Assembly (NCBI GenBank): GCA_022615805.1
Contig: JAKEGO010000176.1
Coordinates: 1 to 6,791, forward strand
Origin: Thermoplasmata archaeon
Lineage (GTDB): Archaea; Thermoplasmatota; JAKEGO01
DNA: 6,791 bases
Direction: 5' to 3'
In this document: positions 1 to 6,379 of the stretch, piece by piece
Position numbering within the stretch: the first letter of the stretch is position 1
How the letters are laid out: every line of letters starts with the position of its first letter
Made by a program: the position numbers and the translations under genes
Notes under the pieces: generated by a model
Seen by the model: the letters and a program-made list of their open reading frames with translations, nothing else
Told to the model about the DNA's origin: nothing
The model's database searches: none

Positions 1-2
1 CC

Positions 3-146
3 GTGGTGTTCGACGGGATCATCTCGCAACGGCTGCTCGACATCGCGGCCGAGAAGCAGGTGGGCCAGCTCATAGGCATCAAGGTCGGCAATGTGATCAA
101 GGTACCATCCACCGTCAACGTCATTGTCAAGGAGGATTTCGCGTAA
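3..146 (+). CDS. dnaG: DNA primase DnaG, archaeal type (C-terminal end only)
   Basis: This frame enters from the left edge and gives 47 residues before TAA. It reads VVFDGIISQRLLDIAAEKQV, followed by a segment containing IGIKVGNVIKVPSTV. From memory this matches the conserved tail of archaeal DnaG, where a 'FDG-I-QRL-D-AAEK' segment precedes a short 'G-K-GN--K-P--V' beta strand. Archaeal DnaG has a TOPRIM primase core and is also known as a subunit of the RNA exosome; the TOPRIM core lies outside the window, so catalytic residues cannot be checked. The stop overlaps the start of the next gene by one base (TAATG), so the two are very likely co-transcribed and translationally coupled. The identification rests on a short tail, so a related TOPRIM protein is possible but less likely. 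Confidence 0.8.
   Translation: MVFDGIISQRLLDIAAEKQVGQLIGIKVGNVIKVPSTVNVIVKEDFA
131..135 (+). promoter_or_regulatory. Shine-Dalgarno site inside the end of dnaG
   Basis: GGAGG (within AAGGAGGAT) lies 10 bases before the ATG at 146, inside the last codons of dnaG. It supports 146 as the start of the ATPase, consistent with coupling through the TAATG overlap. It matches the anti-Shine-Dalgarno end of archaeal 16S rRNA. Confidence 0.75.
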
Positions 147-1639
147 TGGTGCCCGGCATCGCGATCGGGGACACATCGGAGGTCTCAATACCGGTCGATC
201 CCCTCTCCCGCGTCATCGGCCAGGACCATGCGGTCGGGCTGGCGAGGACAGCGGCACGACAGCGCCGACATCTCCTCCTGATAGGTCCACCAGGCATCGG
301 AAAATCGATGATAGCGATGGCACTTTCCTTCGACCTCCCGCAACCCCAGAGCGAAGTCCATGTCGTCCATAACCCCGAAAATCCTGAGAGGCCTTTCATC
401 GAGGTCCTTTCGGTCGCCGATGTCCATGCGCGCAGGTCCCGGCTCGAGGCGGTGGAGGGCGTCGTCCTCGAGCCCCGCGAGGTGCCCCTGCAGGTCGTGG
501 AGAAACTTGGTTACTTCTGCCGGAGGTGCGAGACGTACTCCGCGCCCACGGAGCTCATCTGCCCCGGTTGCGGGGCGCCGAAGGGCGGTCGGACCGCCAC
601 CGCCGAGAACCCCTTCCAGGACCTCATGGGCTTCGTCGAGCTCACGATCGGCCAGATATCTGGCAGGCAGAGCGAGGTGAGGACGACAAGGACCCTTCCT
701 GACGGTACCGAGGAGGTCGTCGTGTACGAGCGGGCCGGTGACATGGTGAGGATGCTGGACGAGGAGGCCCTCGGGCGAAGGCGGGAGATACAGGGGGCCA
801 AACCCCGGAAGGTGCTCGTGCCCCTCGACCGGCGCACCTTCGTGATGGCGACCGGCTCGAGCGAGACCGAGCTCCTCGGCGACGTGAGGCACGACCCGTA
901 CGGGGGTCACCCGGGAATAGGGACCCCACCTTACGAGAGAGTCGTCACGGGTACGGTCCACGATGCGCACGAGGGCGTCCTGTTCATCGACGAGGTCCCA
1001 CACCTGGGCCACCTCCAGCGTTCGATCCTGACGGCAATGCAGGAGAAGGCGTTCCCCATATCCGGAAGGAACCCGCAGAGCGCGGGCGCGTCGGTGAGGG
1101 TTGATGCCGTGCCCTGCGACTTCATACTCGTCGCGGCCTGCAACGTCCAGGACCTCCCCGCGATACTCGCGCCGTTGAGATCGCGCATACTTGGCTCCGG
1201 CTACGAGGTCGTGCTCGACATCGCCATGCCCGACAGCGACGGCAACCGGTTCAAGGTCCTGCAGTTCATCGCTCAAGAGATACAGCAGGACGGCAGGATC
1301 CCCCATGCGGATGCTGGCGCCGTGGAGGAGATGATCTCGGAGGCGAGGAAGCGCGCCCTTGCCATCGACGGCCGCTCGGCCTCCCTCACCCTGAGGCTCA
1401 GGGACCTCGGGGGGCTCATAAGGGCGTCCGGGGACATAGCGGTGAACGAGGGCGCCGACCTGATCTCCCGGGAGCACGTCATCGAGGCATTGAAGGTCAG
1501 CCTTCCCGCTGAAGCGCAGATCAGGGAACGATACGGGTCCCTTGGAGAGGGCGTCTCGTCGGACATGACGGAGTCCCAGAAGTTCGCCCATCCCTATCAC
1601 TACTGGAACGAGAGCGCAGAGCCTCCCGGATACGAGTGA
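146..1639 (+). CDS. LonB-like AAA+ ATPase with zinc-ribbon insert and no protease domain
   Basis: A 497-residue AAA+ ATPase. Walker A is GPPGIGKS (47-54), Walker B GVLFIDE (277-283), the sensor-1 candidate Asn333 in AACNVQD, arginine-finger candidates Arg345/Arg347 in LRSRIL, and a sensor-2 region near 413-427 (LTLRLRDLGGLIRAS). The stretch 259-335 (TPPYERV, AHEGVLFIDEV, LTAMQEKAFPISG, VPCDFILVAACN) closely follows archaeal LonB. Two features differ from LonB. The roughly 220-residue insert between Walker A and B has no hydrophobic membrane segment but has a CxxC-x10-CxxC zinc ribbon (Cys125, 128, 139, 142). The protein ends after the AAA+ lid, with no C-terminal Ser-Lys protease domain. It is therefore probably a soluble ATPase or remodelling factor rather than a protease. 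The start at 146 is backed by the Shine-Dalgarno site and the one-base overlap with dnaG. The partner or substrate is unknown; the dnaG linkage hints at replication or RNA metabolism, which is inference. Confidence 0.88.
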   Translation: MVPGIAIGDTSEVSIPVDPLSRVIGQDHAVGLARTAARQRRHLLLIGPPGIGKSMIAMALSFDLPQPQSEVHVVHNPENPERPFIEVLSVADVHARRSRLEAVEGVVLEPREVPLQVVEKLGYFCRRCETYSAPTELICPGCGAPKGGRTATAENPFQDLMGFVELTIGQISGRQSEVRTTRTLPDGTEEVVVYERAGDMVRMLDEEALGRRREIQGAKPRKVLVPLDRRTFVMATGSSETELLGDVRHDPYGGHPGIGTPPYERVVTGTVHDAHEGVLFIDEVPHLGHLQRSILTAMQEKAFPISGRNPQSAGASVRVDAVPCDFILVAACNVQDLPAILAPLRSRILGSGYEVVLDIAMPDSDGNRFKVLQFIAQEIQQDGRIPHADAGAVEEMISEARKRALAIDGRSASLTLRLRDLGGLIRASGDIAVNEGADLISREHVIEALKVSLPAEAQIRERYGSLGEGVSSDMTESQKFAHPYHYWNESAEPPGYE

Positions 1640-1695
1640 CAGCGAAGCCACGCGGCCTGTCCGAGAGCTCTACCGCAATACAATGTCCGTCGCAC

Positions 1696-1722
1696 GGCGG
1701 GTATGCAAACGTCCGCCCTTTC
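1696..1722 (+). terminator. weak candidate stem-loop after the dnaG-ATPase unit
   Basis: GGCGGG (1696-1701) can pair with TCCGCC (1712-1717) across a 10-base loop, followed by CTTTC. The stem is short, includes one G-T pair, and the T-run is only three, so it is a weak candidate. It lies between the ATPase stop and the promoter of the lipoprotein gene, which is where a terminator would be expected. Confidence 0.25.
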
Positions 1723-1730
1723 AGATAACC

Positions 1731-1764
1731 TTTAATAACCACGGCTGCGATTTGACCTGGAGGG
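1731..1764 (+). promoter_or_regulatory. TATA-like box and Shine-Dalgarno for the PKD lipoprotein gene
   Basis: TTTAATAA (1731-1738) is the only clearly A/T-rich octamer in a GC-rich gap and fits an archaeal TATA box. Transcription would start about 25 bases downstream, near 1758-1763, giving a very short leader. GGAGGG (1759-1764) stands 7 bases before the ATG at 1772 and fixes the start codon. If the transcript starts at 1760 or later, the Shine-Dalgarno site would be partly lost, so the exact start matters. Confidence 0.55.
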
Positions 1765-1771
1765 ATAGGGA

Positions 1772-2893
1772 ATGAAAGCGTGCGCCTGGCTTCTGGTCGT
1801 CGCGATCCTGGTATCCACCGGTTGCATGGGTTCGTCCGAGGACGGGGACGATAACGAGGCTCCGATCGCCGAACTGTCCATCGAGAAGAGCGTGGTCAAC
1901 CTCGGCGAGGAAGTCGAGTTCGATGGCGCGGTTTCGACGGACGACAACCGCATCGTCAAGTACATGTTCTGGTTCGGCGACAGACGCTCAAGCGGTGAGA
2001 CAACGACCCCTGTCGTCACGCACATCTACGACGAACCCGGGGAGATGACGATCACCCTCGCGGTCTGGGACGACAAGGGCGTGATCGGGCTGGATACCGG
2101 GTCGCTCATCGTCAACGCGCCGCCCGAGGCGAACATGTCGATAACGAGAGGGAGTGTCCCGACCACCGACGCATGGGTGGGAGAGACGCTGACGTTCAGC
2201 GGCTCGGACAGCTCGGACCAGGACGGGTACATCCGCCACTTCATTTGGGACTTCGGTGACGAGAGCAATTCGACCTTGGAGGAGGACACACATGTCTACA
2301 ATGCCGAGGGGACGTACGACGTCACGCTCATCGTCGAGGACCAGCATGGCGCGCGGGACATCGCAACAGCGACGATAGAGGCGAGGTTGCACAGGTACAA
2401 AGCGGTATGGAACCACTCGGAGGAACTTCAGATCTATTCTGACAACTGGTATGTAACGGAGACCGACCCGACATGGACCCACGAGGAGAACATAACCCAC
2501 GATAATCTCACGAGGATATGGTTCAACCTTACATGGACCGACACCGAATACCTGATCTCCGGCCAGGACGAGTTCCAGCTATCGATCGAGACGCCCTTCG
2601 GCGATGACAAGCAGGAGGTCGACATCGACGAGGAGATCGGGCTCGAATGGATCTTCACGTTCGACGGGGATCCATATCCGACCAACAGGGATATCTACGC
2701 TCCGACCATCGAGGACGCAAGGACCATCGCCAACGCCATGGACATGACGACCTCTAAAGGCACTGGAGAATACAACATCAATGTGACCATCACGGGTGGG
2801 ACCCAGTTCATCATCGATGAAGGTAACTTCTTCCACATCGAGGTCTGGTTCGAATATTATTACGGCGACGCCTGGGTGGAAGAGATCGAGTAG
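1772..2893 (+). CDS. PKD-domain surface lipoprotein
   Basis: A 373-residue exported protein. Residues 1-17 form a signal peptide (short basic start, hydrophobic core LLVVAILV) ending in the lipobox VSTGC with Cys18, so it is probably lipid-anchored on the outer face of the membrane. An acidic linker (SSEDGDDNE) follows. Two tandem PKD beta-sandwich domains cover about 30-116 and 117-204; each has the typical core (YMFWFGD at 64-70; FIWDFGD at 157-163) and the late strand motif (HIYDEPGEMTITLAVWDD; HVYNAEGTYDVTLIVED). The rest (about 205-373) is acidic, rich in aromatic residues, and matches no family I recognise. There are seven N-x-S/T sequons (Asn121, 166, 214, 240, 245, 252, 337), as expected for an archaeal glycosylated surface protein. 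PKD domains usually mediate adhesion or protein contact; no catalytic motif is visible. It has its own promoter-like region and appears monocistronic. Confidence 0.85.
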   Translation: MKACAWLLVVAILVSTGCMGSSEDGDDNEAPIAELSIEKSVVNLGEEVEFDGAVSTDDNRIVKYMFWFGDRRSSGETTTPVVTHIYDEPGEMTITLAVWDDKGVIGLDTGSLIVNAPPEANMSITRGSVPTTDAWVGETLTFSGSDSSDQDGYIRHFIWDFGDESNSTLEEDTHVYNAEGTYDVTLIVEDQHGARDIATATIEARLHRYKAVWNHSEELQIYSDNWYVTETDPTWTHEENITHDNLTRIWFNLTWTDTEYLISGQDEFQLSIETPFGDDKQEVDIDEEIGLEWIFTFDGDPYPTNRDIYAPTIEDARTIANAMDMTTSKGTGEYNINVTITGGTQFIIDEGNFFHIEVWFEYYYGDAWVEEIE

Positions 2894-3011
2894 GACGCAT
2901 GAAAGGATCCGAAGGTGACCAGGCTTCGGGATGGCACTCGAGCCGTGCGGGATCCTGTCTTGCGGGTAGCACTCGATGGGGCATCCAGATCACGGGCGAC
3001 CGCCCATACTG
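2894..3011. other. non-coding gap with nested inverted repeats
   Basis: No convincing gene is present. AGGATCC (2904-2910) pairs with GGATCCT (2950-2956), and inside this GCAC (2934-2937) pairs with GTGC (2945-2948). Together they could fold as a structure at the 3' end of the lipoprotein transcript, but no T-run follows, so it is not called a terminator. Confidence 0.3.
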
Positions 3012-3020
3012 AGACCTGTG
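3012..3020 (+). repeat. left copy of 9-bp target-site duplication
   Basis: AGACCTGTG directly abuts the left terminal inverted repeat of the small mobile element. An identical copy abuts the right end at 3145-3153. Direct repeats placed exactly outside inverted termini are the footprint of transposase-mediated insertion. Confidence 0.85.
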
Positions 3021-3144
3021 GGCTTCATCCCAAAACTCGTGTCCGCAGGAATGGGATCGAAGGAGACGGAAGGACTAGCTTGTTCTGCAAACTGCTCGCA
3101 GCAACCGTTGGACGGTGCCCCCGATGGACTTTCGGGATGAAGCC
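3021..3144. mobile_element. 124-bp MITE-like non-autonomous element
   Basis: The left end reads GGCTTCATCCCAAAACTC and the right end, read on the other strand, GGCTTCATCCCGAAAGTC. The first 11 bases are identical and 16 of 18 match. Immediately outside both ends stands the same 9-mer AGACCTGTG (3012-3020 and 3145-3153). Inverted termini plus an exact target-site duplication is the hallmark of a miniature inverted-repeat element or a deletion remnant of an insertion sequence. It is too short for a transposase and holds no convincing reading frame, so it would need a transposase from elsewhere. GG-type ends with 9-bp duplications occur in IS5 (IS903 group) and IS1 relatives, but I cannot assign a family. 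It lies about 110 bp before the transporter start, just upstream of its likely core promoter. Confidence 0.85.
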
Positions 3145-3153
3145 AGACCTGTG
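3145..3153 (+). repeat. right copy of 9-bp target-site duplication
   Basis: AGACCTGTG, identical to 3012-3020, directly follows the right terminal inverted repeat. Removing the element plus one copy would rejoin CTGAGACCTGTGCCAACC as the likely pre-insertion sequence. Confidence 0.85.
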
Positions 3154-3160
3154 CCAACCA

Positions 3161-3250
3161 TTATCTACTAAAAACAGGTCCGGGTATCTGGTCCGAGCGA
3201 ATGGCTCCCGACGGTCGAAGGACGGTGCCAGCGTTCGGCACATCTGGAAG
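3161..3250 (+). promoter_or_regulatory. likely promoter and leader of the MFS transporter
   Basis: TTATCTACTAAAAA (3161-3174) is the only A/T-rich block in the gap and starts 8 bases after the right target-site duplication; a TATA box within it would place the transcript start near 3192-3200. The leader contains a small perfect hairpin, GTGCC (3225-3229) with GGCAC (3237-3241). GGAAG (3246-3250) is a weak Shine-Dalgarno site 6 bases before the ATG at 3257. The 10-mer GGACGGTGCC occurs at 3220-3229 and also inside the mobile element at 3110-3119. Confidence 0.4.
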
Positions 3251-3256
3251 ATGACG

Positions 3257-4426
3257 ATGAGACTTCCCTACGCACTCCGCTTCCTGTCCTCCGCCGCCAT
3301 GGCCATGACCTGGGTGTTCATCCCGATCTACGCGGACGACCTCGGGATCGGCGCTTTGGTGATCGGCTTCATCGTCGCCGCGAACGCCCTCGCTCTGCTC
3401 ATCAGCTCGTGGGTCTTCGGGAGGGCGGCGGACATGTACGGCCGGAGGATGTTCGTCATCATCGGCCTATTCGGCGCCGTCGTCGCATTCGCCCTCCTCT
3501 CCACCGCCAATTCTGCGAGGGAGATGATGGCATACAGGTTCGCCTGCGGGTTCTTCGACGGCATGTTCGGCTCGGCCCTGGTCGCTTACGTCGCCGAGCA
3601 GAAGGGCCCGCTAGGCCGGTTCACCTCCTTCGGACCTGCCGGGATGGCCGCTGGCTTCCTGATCGCGGGTTCAATCATGGTCAATGACATGCCCACGAAC
3701 ACGATATTCCTCCTGTCCGCCGCGGTCCTCGCCATGACCGCCATCATTGCGCTGGGCCTCCCACGGGTGCACGAGCCGAGGCTTCACGTGCCGAGGGTAC
3801 CCGTGGACATCATCCGGAGGAACAAGCACCTCTACCTCGCGATATTCCTCCGTCACACGGGAGCGTCCATCGCCTGGGTGATATTCCCGCTCTACGAACA
3901 GTCCCTCGGCCTCAGCAGGGCGCTGATAGCCTACATATGGATGCCGAACTTCGCCATGCAGGTCATCGTGATGAACTATGCCGACCGGATCAGGAACAGC
4001 CACTGGATGGTCATCGGCGGGCTCTCCGCGGCCGCGGCATCGTTCGCGCTGTTCATCGGGGTCAAGGAATGGTACACCCTGATCCCGGGCATGGTGCTGA
4101 TAGGCATATCGTGGGCGTTCCTCTACCTTGGGGCGCTGTTCGAGCTAATGGAAAGGAACGAGGAGCGCGCCACAGCCTCGGGCCTCCTCAACTCGTCCAC
4201 GAGCTTCTCGGGCATCATCGGCCCCCTGATGGGGGGGGCGATCGCTGCCGAGTTCGGTTACACCGCAAATCTCGTCGCCGCCGTGATCTTCGTGATGTCG
4301 GCTCTCATACTGTACCTGGCGATCGCCCCGCGGTCGCGGGGACGGCGTGACCACATGTATGACGGACACCGTCAAGGTACGAATGGGGCAGGAAAGGGAC
4401 GTTCGAGCGCCAGATCCAAACGATGA
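3257..4426 (+). CDS. major facilitator superfamily (MFS) transporter
   Basis: A 389-residue integral membrane transporter, the usual size for a 12-TM MFS protein. Approximate helices from this start: 5-25, 32-55, 64-83, 90-114, 122-141, 147-168, 190-213, 221-240, 249-268, 273-295, 311-332, 336-356. The MFS motif A loop GRAADMYGRR is at 55-64, between helices 2 and 3. The central loop (169-189) is short and basic (PRVHEPRLHVPRVP), and the tail after helix 12 is about 33 residues and strongly basic. The pattern fits drug/H+ antiporter-like or sugar-type MFS, but the substrate cannot be read. I chose ATG 3257 because GGAAG lies 6 bases upstream; ATG 3251 (two residues longer) is possible but touches that site. 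An in-frame GTG at 2915 would add 114 residues with no membrane character that run through the mobile element, so it is rejected. It converges on hutU with a 9-base gap. Confidence 0.88.
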   Translation: MRLPYALRFLSSAAMAMTWVFIPIYADDLGIGALVIGFIVAANALALLISSWVFGRAADMYGRRMFVIIGLFGAVVAFALLSTANSAREMMAYRFACGFFDGMFGSALVAYVAEQKGPLGRFTSFGPAGMAAGFLIAGSIMVNDMPTNTIFLLSAAVLAMTAIIALGLPRVHEPRLHVPRVPVDIIRRNKHLYLAIFLRHTGASIAWVIFPLYEQSLGLSRALIAYIWMPNFAMQVIVMNYADRIRNSHWMVIGGLSAAAASFALFIGVKEWYTLIPGMVLIGISWAFLYLGALFELMERNEERATASGLLNSSTSFSGIIGPLMGGAIAAEFGYTANLVAAVIFVMSALILYLAIAPRSRGRRDHMYDGHRQGTNGAGKGRSSARSKR

Positions 4427-4435
4427 CCCACTGCT

Positions 4436-6079
4436 TCACAATGACGGCATGTTGAGGCCGTTCTCGCGGGCGCAGGCGATCGCGGCGGGGTATCCCGCAT
4501 CGGCGTGCCTGACGACCCCGAGCCCAGGGTCGTTCGTCAGCGCCCTCTCGATCTTCTCATCCGACAGCGCGGTGCCATCGGCGACGATGACGATACCCGC
4601 GTGGATCGAGTAGCCCATCCCGACCCCTCCGCCATGGTGGACGCTCACCCATGTCGCCCCGCCGGAAGCGCCCAGGAGAGCGTTGAGGATGGGCCAGTCC
4701 GCGATAGCATCGCTCCCGTCCATCATCGCCTCGGTCTCGCGGTTCGGCGACGCGACGGACCCGCAGTCGAGGTGGTCTCGGCCTATGACGATCGGCGCGG
4801 ACACCTCCCCCTCGCGAACCAGGCGATTGAAGAGGAGGCCCGCCTTGTGGCGCTCGCCGTACCCGAGCCAGCATATCCTGGAGGGGAAGCCCTGGAACCT
4901 GACGCGCTCCCCGGCCTTGCGTATCCATCTTGCGAGGTGGAGGTCTTCCGGGAACAGTTGGAGCATGGCGCGATCCGTCATCCGGATGTCGTCCGGGTCG
5001 CCCGAAAGCGCGACCCACCGGAAGGGCCCCTTCCCCTCGCAGAACAGGGGGCGAACGTATTCCGGCACGAACCCAGGATACGAGAACGCCCGCTCCACGC
5101 CCGCTTCGAGCGCGACCTGGCGGATGTTGTTCCCATAATCGAAGGTCACGGCGCCGGCATCCCTGAACGCGAGGATCGCCTTCACGTGAGCCGCTATGCT
5201 ATCCCTCGCGAGTTCGACGTATCGGACAGGGTTCCTCGACCTCAGCGCGGCGGCGGATTGAACATCATGACCCGAGGGGACGTATCCGTTCAACGGATCA
5301 TGCGCCGACGTCTGGTCGGTCACGATGTCCGGGACGAAACCGGACGCCGCGAGGGCGGGCAGGACATCGGCCGCGTTCCCTAGCACGCCGATGGAGACCG
5401 CCTCTCCCGCCGCCTTCGCTTCGTTGGCGCGCTCGACGGCACTTTTCGGATCGTTGGTGAATTCGTCGAGGTACTCCTTGTCGATACGGCGTTCGATCAT
5501 CCCCGGGTCCACCTCGACGGCCATGCATACGCCCTCGTTCATCGTCACTGCGAGCGGTTGCGCACCGCCCATCTCGCCGAGCCCTGCCGTCAGGGTTATA
5601 GTGCCCCTCAAGGATCCCCCGAAGTGCTTCCTCGCCACGGCGCCCAGCGTCTCGTATGTGCCCTGAAGGATGCCCTGAGTGCCGATGTATATCCACGAGC
5701 CGGCCGTCATCTGGCCGTACATGATGAGGCCTTTCCGCTCCAGATCGTTGAAGACCTCCCACGTGGCCCATTTCGGGACGAGGAGCGAGTTGGCTATGAT
5801 GACGCGGGGAGCCCACTCTGACGTGTGGAACACCGCGACCGGCTTTCCGCTCTGGACCAGGAGGGTCTCGTCGTTCCCGAGCGACCGGAGAGCAGCGACG
5901 ATGTCGTCGAATGCCTTCCAGTTCCTTGCCGCCTTGCCGGTTCCCCCGTAGACGATGAGGTTCGCGGGGTCCCTGGCGACCTCGGGATCGAGGTTGTTCA
6001 TGAGCATTCGCATGGCGGCCTCCTGGCCCCACCCGCGACAGGTCAGTTCGCTGCCCCTGGGCGCTCTGATCGCTCTCAT
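4436..6079 (-). CDS. hutU: urocanate hydratase (urocanase)
   Basis: A 547-residue cytoplasmic enzyme, close to the usual length of about 550-560. It converts urocanate to 4-imidazolone-5-propanoate, the second step of histidine degradation, with tightly bound NAD+. Diagnostic stretches: IRAPRGSEL (4-12) and MLMNNLDPEVA (25-35) at the N-terminus; LIVYGGTGKAARNW (41-54); Rossmann-type AGLGEMGGAQPLAV (165-178); DQTSAHDPLNGY (255-266); FPSRICWLG (398-406), whose Cys403 matches the catalytic cysteine by motif; RDHLDCGSVASPNRETEAM (434-452); and HHGGGVGMGYSIHAG (481-495). All are intact, so it should be active. The start at 6079 is supported because family members also have residues before the RAPRG motif. 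It stands alone: the upstream neighbour is divergent, the downstream neighbour convergent, and hutH, hutI and ftcD homologues are absent from the window. Confidence 0.97.
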   Translation of the reverse strand: MRAIRAPRGSELTCRGWGQEAAMRMLMNNLDPEVARDPANLIVYGGTGKAARNWKAFDDIVAALRSLGNDETLLVQSGKPVAVFHTSEWAPRVIIANSLLVPKWATWEVFNDLERKGLIMYGQMTAGSWIYIGTQGILQGTYETLGAVARKHFGGSLRGTITLTAGLGEMGGAQPLAVTMNEGVCMAVEVDPGMIERRIDKEYLDEFTNDPKSAVERANEAKAAGEAVSIGVLGNAADVLPALAASGFVPDIVTDQTSAHDPLNGYVPSGHDVQSAAALRSRNPVRYVELARDSIAAHVKAILAFRDAGAVTFDYGNNIRQVALEAGVERAFSYPGFVPEYVRPLFCEGKGPFRWVALSGDPDDIRMTDRAMLQLFPEDLHLARWIRKAGERVRFQGFPSRICWLGYGERHKAGLLFNRLVREGEVSAPIVIGRDHLDCGSVASPNRETEAMMDGSDAIADWPILNALLGASGGATWVSVHHGGGVGMGYSIHAGIVIVADGTALSDEKIERALTNDPGLGVVRHADAGYPAAIACARENGLNMPSL

Positions 6080-6082
6080 CCG

Positions 6083-6118
6083 ATCACCGGACCATCACGA
6101 GACATTGGACATAAAAAG
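6083..6118 (-). promoter_or_regulatory. TATA-like box and Shine-Dalgarno for hutU
   Basis: Read on the minus strand, CTTTTTATG (6118-6110) is a TATA-like block about 35 bases before the hutU start, predicting transcription from about 6088. GGTGAT (6088-6083) matches the archaeal anti-Shine-Dalgarno sequence 3 bases before ATG. The leader would be very short, so translation may be close to leaderless. Confidence 0.5.
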
Positions 6119-6295
6119 GTAATGGCGCGGGGAGGACCGGCCAGTGCCGTCCAGCCGAGGGTGCCGAGGTCCGAGACATCGCATTTCAGCGAGGAACGCT
6201 CTAGATCCGGTCGGATACACCGTTCTGGACCGCGTCCAACGTTCACCTCCCCTGTGCAGCGACCAACTCCATCGTGGCATCAGCAGTTCAAGAGA
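6119..6295. other. divergent intergenic region without a recognised gene
   Basis: This GC-rich stretch separates the two divergent promoter regions. I found no tRNA T-arm pattern, no long inverted repeat, and no second copy of the 124-bp element. Short open frames exist but have no coding look and no good ribosome site. It could hold upstream regulatory sites for either gene, which I cannot identify. Confidence 0.4.
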
Positions 6296-6375
6296 CCCCA
6301 AAAAACCCTAAAAAACATATATATATATCCCAAATGAGATAATCCATGTCCAGTCGTCGTGGGTAATAAAGGTGA
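6296..6375 (+). promoter_or_regulatory. A-tract, TATA box and Shine-Dalgarno for the right-edge surface protein
   Basis: Two short A-tracts (CCCCAAAAAACCCTAAAAAAC, 6297-6316 region) run directly into ATATATATATAT (6317-6328), an unusually strong TATA box in this GC-rich window, with A-rich sequence where the TFB-binding BRE would sit. Transcription is expected near 6345-6355. GGTGA (6371-6375) is a Shine-Dalgarno site 4 bases before the ATG at 6380. The box is about 200 bp from that of hutU, so the two promoters appear separate. Confidence 0.65.
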
Positions 6376-6379
6376 ACGC

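Noticed and set aside
185..1651. A 488-codon open frame antisense to the Lon-like ATPase
   Set aside because: Long antisense frames are common in GC-rich genes. The translation shows no domain or ordered composition, while the sense frame has all AAA+ motifs.
1772..2893. Treating the PKD protein as a protease or glycoside hydrolase because such enzymes often carry PKD domains
   Set aside because: No catalytic motif is present, and the region after the PKD domains matches no enzyme family I recognise.
2899..3012. A 37-codon small open frame just after the lipoprotein stop
   Set aside because: There is no good Shine-Dalgarno site, the composition is unremarkable, and it ends within the target-site duplication by chance. 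It is too weak to call a gene.
3021..3144. Reading the inverted repeat as a riboswitch or ncRNA gene
   Set aside because: The exact 9-bp direct repeats placed precisely outside both inverted ends are explained by transposition and not by an RNA fold.
2915..3256. GTG-initiated 114-residue N-terminal extension of the transporter
   Set aside because: The extension lacks membrane or domain character, runs through the transposon-like insertion, and is longer than MFS proteins need. ATG 3257 has a better ribosome site and gives a standard-size protein.
4505..5383. A 292-codon open frame antisense to hutU
   Set aside because: It lies entirely within the strongly conserved urocanase reading frame, has arginine/proline-rich shadow composition and no recognisable domain.
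6119..6300. Possible tRNA near GTTCAAGAGACCCC
   Set aside because: The string resembles a T-loop, but no matching T-stem, anticodon arm or acceptor stem can be drawn around it.
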